Positions 57,442-64,000 of a stretch of DNA of 64,000 nucleotides are shown here, one piece after another; within the stretch, counting starts at the first letter, position 1, and each line of letters begins with the position of its first letter. The notes beneath the pieces were generated by a model. It had not been told where the DNA came from, did not search any database, and saw only the letters and a list, made by a program, of their open reading frames with translations. The stretch is taken from positions 15,824,290-15,888,289 of the forward strand of contig OY986965.1 of the NCBI GenBank assembly GCA_963920575.1. The letters are read 5' to 3'. Source of the stretch: Narthecium ossifragum (taxonomy: Eukaryota > Streptophyta > Magnoliopsida > Dioscoreales > Nartheciaceae). The position numbers and the translations under genes were made by a program.

Positions 57442-57797
57442 TGTCACACCCCGACCCAGAAAACCCATCCAGGACAGGGCGTGAGGGTTCCTATCACCAT
57501 TCATCTTCAATCGGCGCGATACAAGCGGAAAAGACGGATAATTTAAACAATTGTATTCCAGAGGCGAACAGATATTCAACTCATATAACATCAAGTTGTA
57601 CAGTTACAAAATTCCATTCTAATACTTCCAAGGTAAAGATATAATACAAATTCCAAAAGTCCTCAAAAGTTTACAACATATATATATCAAAATGTACAAC
57701 AGATAATCCTCCAGCAACCTCAAGTGCCTCTGGATGTACTCGCAGCGCCAAAGGCCGATCCTGCCGGCTCCACTGAAGAAGAACTGCCGCCTGCACC

Positions 57798-59600
57798 TGA
57801 TGTCGCTCAAATGTGTCACACACAGTGGTCGTGGTGCAGTACAGCATAAGAGAGGTCGAATCCCATAGAGAGACAAGCAGGAAAGATCCAGAAATACAAA
57901 TAACAATGAATTGAAAACAATGAAGAAAGCTAACTAAATTAAATTAGATCAAAGAATTAATGATAATGTAATGTTAACTAAAGATATCAGGCTTTTGATA
58001 AGGCTAGGCTTCAGGAATCACTTCACTCGGATTTAGGTTCTTCTCTTCTCAATGGTTCATATAATACTCAGTTAAGGGATTCACATCCCAATCGCCTTAA
58101 CCGGAAGATATAGAATTATGAATCTGATTAAAAATAAATGTCTCTTCCTATAATTGGTTCTTCCTTTTTATAGTTCTAACTTCATCCAACCAAACCTAAG
58201 AATACACGATACCGGCTGTCACTACAGGCAACGCGCAGCAAAAGTTCATCGGGACAAAGCCCTAACTCTAACCGGATCTCTAAGAATACACAATACCAAC
58301 TCTCACAATCGGCAATGCATAGCAAAGATCTTACGGTATAGAGCCCCAACCTTATCTAACCAGATCCCTAAGAATACACAATACCAGCTGTCACTACGGG
58401 CAATGCATAGCAAAGGTCTCACGAGACTCGGTAGGAGAATCAAAGGAGATAACTATGGGATCACAATATCATAAAAGAAGCATGACTGGATTTATAATAA
58501 TGTTTAACCACAAAGCAATCTGTGAAGATCCAATACATAAGAAGAATTTAACAATAAAGATTAAAAACTATGAACCATTGTTGGAGAAGAAGCCCTAATC
58601 CTCGCTAGGTCATCCGTCCGCCATGCCCGCGGATTACTCGGTCATGGATGGAGATGTCTTCATCTTCTTCCTTTGAGAAACGTCCAGAAAGAGCCTCCAA
58701 AAACGTCCAAGAAGTCCCCCCACAAACCCTAGAAAGAGTCCTATTTATAGCCCCAAAGTCTCTCCATCAACGGATTTGATCTAAACCGTTGATTTAATTC
58801 ACTGGGAACGTCCGATCGATCTTTCTCGGGGTGCTGGATCGATCGGATGCGTTAAAATCTTCAACTTCTAACTTCGTCCGTGTCCGATCGATCGAACTAA
58901 GGGAGTTGGATCGATCGGTTTTGTAAAAATCCCCCGTCTCTGGCTATTCCCGAGTCCGATCGATGGATGGATCGATCGAACTGTGTTCCTCTAAAAAGCA
59001 TACGTTCTGTCAACCTTTAATTCCCAAGTCCGATCGATCGGATTATGAGTGTTGGATTGATCGGTTGAGTAAAAATCCGCTGTTTTTGGCTTTTCCCGAG
59101 TCCGATCGATCGGACCATTGGTGTCGGATCGATCGGACCCCATAGGAGGGATGGATGGATCGATCGGACCATGTTCAGCCAAAAAACACATGTTCTGTCA
59201 CGATTCTGCGTGGTCCGATCGATCGGCGGATCGCTCGGACTTCCAGCTTATTTTCTGTTCTGCCATTCAGACTGCGCCATCGGTACTAAACTTGCCGTAA
59301 CTTCCTCTAGGAACCTCGGAATCACGAACCGTAAAATTCTCCAGAATCTAGACTTCAAGAGCTTTCCAACTATATATGGTACATCATCTGGTTCTTCATG
59401 AACAGGTACAGATTAATTTTTGAAGTTGATCCATATACTCTTTTCAGCTTCTTTTAACCCCAATTTCCTGCATTTTCCAAACAACCATGTGAAGCAACAT
59501 ATAGATGTAAAAATAGTAATAAAGATGCTGATTAAGGATAATAATCTAGCAATTGAGATGGTTATAAGGTTGTTCAGAGTGCACTTTCATGCACTCATCA
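57798..59600. mobile_element. G, LTR-like insertion, probably a solo LTR (1803 bp)
   Basis: Ends TGATG...CATCA and a perfect TSD, GCACC (57793-57797 and 59601-59605). There are no internal LTR pair, primer site or coding sequence, so a solo LTR is the simplest reading. It is rich in GATCGATC hairpins (58811-59236) and has a tandem repeat. Confidence 0.78.
58198..58430. repeat. Tandem repeat of about 86 bp, 2.7 copies, in G
   Basis: Units start AAGAATACAC at 58198, 58282 and 58370 and contain CTGTCACTAC-like and GGCAATGCATAGCAAAG stretches. Confidence 0.85.
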
Positions 59601-60504
59601 GCACCTGCAAACGCAGCCCGGGTAGGAGTGAGCGATAAGCTCAGTAGGGTTCTACTCTACGGCACACTGAAGGGAGGGAAACAACAACAGTGTTGTCTCC
59701 CAGCCTAAGTCTAACGGATGCCACGGGTCCCATAACCCATCGATGTCCCAAGGGCTCCTGACATGAACCTCTCTCTTAAACATGTTACCAAGATCACCCT
59801 AAGCACTGACAGGGGAACAGTACCATGCAAGATCACCCTTACCCAGCAGGGATACCACTGCCTGGGGACCACGTTGGGAACACATCGATTGCATCCTTAG
59901 CACTTGGATTTGGAAGACAACACGACCTCTAAACCTCAAACACTGATCAGAGTCAACTATCACAAAATCCTCAACACATGAGATTCAGATTCAACCATCA
60001 CACCCTAAACCTGACTACCCAGCCACGGCCCTAAGGCTAGATCCGAGCTACCCAAGAGCCTCGGATCGGCGACCCAAACCATCGCCCGCCTAACCTCAAA
60101 TGCCTCTAATGCACACAATGCATGAGCCTATGCAAACATCTATCCTAGATGTTTCTATATGTCACATCATCAGTTATAAGTTCTACATATATACAATAGC
60201 CCTCGGCACTCACCGGCAAGAGGCTAAGGTTCCACAATTCCTCATTCGTTAGCACTCATAGCTAGTTAATGGTTAGGCAATCAACTAAGCATTTAACTAC
60301 AATCAACATGTATTAAATGCAAGCGAAATCATAAATTTGCCAAAAAGGAAAGAATGCTCGAATCGATCCTCAAACCCGATGGAAATCCTTTGAAAACTCC
60401 ATGAAATCCACCTAAATACTTCCCAACATATTTAGATACTAATCACAAATCAAATCCATCCAAGAAAGACCAGAAAACCAAGTTCAAGGGGTCACGAACG
60501 ATGT

Positions 60505-60900
60505 CACGGTCGATCCGGGGATCGACCGTGAGACTACGGATGATGCCACGGTCGATCCGGCGATCGACCGTGAGACCAAAGCGAAGAAAACCAAGGGCGA
60601 CGGTCGATCCACTCATCGACCCAGAGAAGCCCAAAACCAAACAGCGCCTGACGGTCGATGCGACGGTCGATCCGACGGTCAACCGTCAGGTAAATGGCTA
60701 AAAGGAGAAGATCCCGCGGTCGATCCATGTATCGACCCTGGGAGGCTAAAATCCCGACAGAGCCCGACGGTCGATGCGACGGTCGACCGTCAGGCCTAGA
60801 AAGAGCAAGTCAATACTTGACGGTCGATGCACCGATCGACCGTCGAGCCCCGAAGGAGCGTATCAATGCTTGACGGTCGATGCACCGATCGACCGTCGTG
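60505..60900. repeat. Array of ACGGTCGATC hairpins in the C1 LTR
   Basis: Perfect stems include CACGGTCGATC at 60505-60515 with its complement at 60520-60530, and the same arms at 60547-60557 and 60562-60572. GACGGTCGATGCACCGATCG units follow at about 60819 and 60871. Confidence 0.85.
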
Positions 60901-61737
60901 CCTCAGGCACAGTTCCTCAGAACAGTGCCGGAAATCCAATTTCTTGGATTTCAAGGATCAAATCAAGTTGGAATTGGGTGAGGTTTTGCAAGCAAGTGTA
61001 ATTCTCGATGGGGAAACCAATGGTATAAAGAAATCACATTTTTGACGGTTAAATCTCCTATCTAGGTCCAAATGGACGAAAACCGATAAAAAGACGATAA
61101 TACGGAAACCAACCGTTAGAATACCGAATTCGCAACGTAGGAATACAGGAAAGGAACTACACTACATGCACAAGGAGCTATAAAGCATTCTAACATGTAT
61201 TCCTACAGTGAAAGAGCAATAAACCTATTCTAGGAGAACCCGATCCTAAGATCGAGGTAGAAACACCTACTTGAGCAAGTAGGGTAGCTCCTCCACGCGT
61301 CCAGCCGGTCAAGCCACCATGATCCGCGCTCCGAAGCCCAAGTCTCCAAACCCTAGCTCAGCCGAAGGAGAGAGAATGAGAGAAAACGACAGGAGAAGAG
61401 AAGGAAAGAGAGAAAAAGGGACAGGGCTTATATAGAAAATCCAAATCTATCTCAGCCGTCCGATTCGATCTTTCCCGATCGAGCTCCGATCTTCCGATCG
61501 GACGCACCCTAGAGATTCTAATCAAACACATACATCAATCCAAGGCCGTGGGTGCAACGCGCGTGTGAAACTGACCACCAGAGGGCATATTTACTAAAAT
61601 GCCCCCGGGGTCCAAACCGCCACACGATCGCCCGATCGTGCCCGACGCAGAACCAAACCAACAGGAAACCGGTTCTCGACCCACACGGTCGAGCCAGGTC
61701 AGAGGGACGGGCCCTCACAACCTAACAACCTTAAAAA

Positions 61738-61756
61738 GAATTTCGTCTCGAAATTC
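61738..61756 (-). promoter_or_regulatory. Pre-polypurine hairpin of C1
   Basis: GAATTTCGTCTCGAAATTC on the plus strand is a perfect 8-bp stem with a 3-base loop. Relative to T1 and T2, a C-G pair is replaced by T-A on both arms. Confidence 0.78.
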
Positions 61757-61930
61757 AAGGTTGAAGCCGGGGGAAAAAGAAACAACTAGGCCTACCTGCA
61801 CAAACAAGGCTACAACTAGGGGCGCCAACGCCCACAACAAGGAACTATCTGAAGAGGTGAATAGTCGGGGAAACTCCCGACGCATGCGATCCTCTCGCTC
61901 CCAAGTCAGACTCTCTGCACTGCCGTGTAT

Positions 61931-63407
61931 CTACCTGACCATGATCAATGGTAACGATATGCCTCTCAGCACCTGATCCCGTCTGTCAATGATCTGCACT
62001 GGCTGCTCTATGTAGGTGGCATCCTCCTCTACCTCAATGTCGTCGTATCTGATCACGTGAGAAGGATCTGGAATATACTTCCTCAGCATAGATACGTGGA
62101 AGGTGGGGTGAACTGCTGACATGTGCGGAGGTAGAGCTAACTGGTAGGCTACTGCTCCAACGCGCCTGTCGATCTCGAAAGGACCCGTGAACCTCGGCGC
62201 TAGCTTGCCCCTGCTACCAAACCTGATCGACCCTCTGCGCGGGGACACCTTCAGTAGCACTCTGTCGCCAACTGCGAACTCCAGGGGTCGTCGCCTGCGG
62301 TCTGCGTAGCTCTTCTGCCTGCTCTGCGCTGTCAGAAGCCTCTGCCTGATCTAAGCCAACCTCTCTGACGACTGTCTGATGATGTCCGGACCGGTAAGGG
62401 ACGCCTCCCCAACCTCAGTCCAACACACCGGTGAGCGACACGGTCTGCCATCCAACGCCTCAAAGGGTGCAAAACCCAAACTGGCCTGAAAGCTGTTGTT
62501 GTAGGCAAACTCCACCAAAGTCACGTGCTGCTCCCAAGTACCTCCAGCGTCTAGAACACATGCTCTGAGCATGTCCTCCAAGATCTGGATAGTCCGCTCT
62601 GACTGCCCGTCTCTCTGAGGGTGGAAAGATGTGCTGAACATCACTGTTGTCCCCAAGGAGTCCTGGAAGCTGCTCCAGAACCTACCGGTGAATCTGGGAT
62701 CTCTGTCTGACACTATTGACACTGGGATGCCGTCCAGTCATACCACCTCGTCGATGTACCTTTGGCTCAGTCTGGCAACTGGATCTGTCGTCCTCATGAG
62801 AAGGAAATGAGCCGATTTGGTCAGTCGATCGACGATGACCCAAATCGCTTCATTCCCCCTCGGTGACCTGGGTAGCCCGATGACGAAGTCCATAGCTATA
62901 TGTTCCCACTTCCACTCGGGCACTGGAAGTGGCTGTAACAAACCTGGGGTCCGTCTGTGCTCCGCCTTCACCTTCTGACAGGTAAGGCATCTGGAAAATG
63001 AACTCGGCTACTGACCTCTTCATCCCGCACCACCAGAACTGTCGGCGAAGGTCGTGGTACATCTTGGTGCTCCCGGGGTGAACGGCGAAGCAGGAGTGGT
63101 GGAACTCGTGAAGGATCTCCTCTCGTAACGCTGGGTCTGCTGGAACTGCAACTCTGCCACTGAAGAGTAGACCACTGTCTGTTGACACTCTCCAGCCCTC
63201 AACCGCGTGCTCGGTGCTGACCGCAGCACGGGTCTCCATGAGCTCTGGGTCTCCAGCCTGTGCCTCGATCACTCTGGCCAAAAGAACTGGAATGCTGCGA
63301 ACAGCATACAGGAAACCACCTGTCGCCCGGTCCTCAAAGTCAAGCCCAAACTGACTGACTGTCTCCAGCATCTGCCACTGCCGAACTGACACTGCTGCCA
63401 AGGTCAC
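61931..63407 (-). pseudogene. C1 integrase (several frame breaks)
   Basis: From right to left: a connection region, the zinc-finger part (HPGSTKMY), [20 protein letters not shown] with the first catalytic Asp, SIVSDRDPRF with the second, DGQSERTIQI with the Glu, GRPCRSPVCW, and GKLAPRFTGPFEI with [12 protein letters not shown]. Frames change near 63000, near 62730 (a stop before SIVSDRD) and near 62350. The tail has [19 protein letters not shown] and then a stop, so the chromodomain-like end is not in frame. Confidence 0.82.
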
Positions 63408-63467
63408 TCTGCTGTCTCTGGTCTGCCTGCTGAGAGCGTCTGCTATGACGTTTGCCTTACCAGGGTG

Positions 63468-64000
63468 CTAATGCAACTCGAAGTCGTAGTCCTCTAGAAG
63501 CTCCATCCACCATCGCTGCCTGAGGTTGAGGTCACGCTGGGTAAACACGTGCCTCAAACTCTTATGATCAGAGTACACCGAGAACCGCTCACCGTAAAGG
63601 TAGTGCCACCACGTCTTCAGAGCGAAGTCAACCGCTGCAAGCTCGAGATCGTGAACTGGATAGTTCCTCTCATGGGTCTTCAGCTGCCTGGAACCGTAGG
63701 CCACCACATGGCCCTCCTGCATAAGCACACAGCCTAGACCCTCCCCACTGGCGTCGCAATAGACACTGTAGCCGACGCCTCGCTCTGGAACTATAAGGAT
63801 CGGTGCACTCGTCAGCCTGGTCCTCAACTGGATGAAAGCCTGCTCACAAGCCTCGTCCCAAACAAATGGGACCGCCTTCTGTGTCAACCTGGTCAGCGGC
63901 CCTGCAACCCTGGAGAAGTCCCGCACGAACCTCCGGTAGTAACCCGCCAAGCCGAGGAAGCTGCGGACCTCGAACACTGTCGCCGGTCTCTGCCACTGTA
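63468..64000 (-). pseudogene. C1 RNase H and RT connection (runs off the window)
   Basis: Contains [51 protein letters not shown] and [19 protein letters not shown]. It ends at a TAG at 63468-63470 that replaces Tyr in the usual LHYHPG. The RT catalytic part lies beyond 64000. Confidence 0.88.

Larger units (their letters stand above)
57442..61719 (-). repeat. C1 3' LTR, split by G
   Basis: TGTCACACC to GCCCTCACA. About 2.47 kb without G. It has the conserved box just right of G (59606-59645) and an array of ACGGTCGATC hairpins (60505-60900). Confidence 0.88.
57442..64000 (-). mobile_element. C1, Ty3/gypsy element, 3' part (continues past the window)
   Basis: The 3' LTR is 57442-61719, and to its right, on the minus strand, come the polypurine region, integrase and RNase H. 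The pol is clearly related to T1 and T2 but the LTR is different. The left flank is GTATT; the right TSD lies outside the window. Confidence 0.88.

Overview
The window is repeat-dominated nuclear DNA of a flowering plant. The evidence is plant Ty3/gypsy chromovirus-type pol genes, primer sites matching plant initiator Met-tRNA (TGGTATCAGAGC), plant-type LTR promoters (CTATAAAAGG), a Tourist-like and a Mutator-like element, and a scaffold gap of 200 N. I cannot name the species. I found no host gene, rRNA, tRNA or CRISPR array. Element boundaries were set by eye from TG...CA ends and target-site duplications (TSDs). Family names (A, B, C, D, E, G, T, T') are local labels.

Left part, 1 to 39803: one nest of insertions six deep. 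C0, an LTR of a C-type element, holds T1 (2193-38825, TSD CGGTC), a Ty3/gypsy element on the minus strand. T1's left LTR holds A0 (3021-24468). A0's left LTR holds A1 (3037-15675). A1's 3' LTR holds B0 (6382-14864), and the B0 reading frame holds A2 (8260-12374). A0 also carries a Tourist-like MITE and, in its other LTR, B1 (19627-24016). T1's integrase is split by A3 (26721-32392), which itself holds a B solo LTR. The A and B families have LTRs and primer sites but no recognisable protease, reverse transcriptase or integrase. They encode long proline-rich proteins that I do not recognise and must be mobilised in trans.

Middle, 39804 to 51458: a Mutator-like element with long inverted repeats, then the LTR and decayed internal region of a gypsy-like element (E). 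E is split by D, a miniature LTR retrotransposon with only about 57 bp between its LTRs. D's 3' LTR is in turn split by T2 (42105-49345), a gypsy element with near-identical 2.34-kb LTRs whose coding region has been reduced by internal deletions. A truncated B LTR follows.

Right part, 51459 to 64000: a T solo LTR (TSD ATTGA) with a T' solo LTR inside it (TSD TCACC), a decayed LTR-like stretch, then the 3' LTR of a C-family element (C1) split by a further 1.8-kb solo LTR (G), and finally C1's integrase and RNase H on the minus strand, running off the window end.

The autonomous-type elements (T1, T2, C1) once supplied the enzymes, and all three are broken here. The A, B and D elements look like cis-parasites sharing the same tRNA primer class. 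Features most worth attention are the A/B proteins and their module exchange, the hairpin arrays in the LTRs of otherwise unlike families, a hairpin beside the polypurine tract with compensatory base changes, the miniature element D, and the microhomology deletions of T2.
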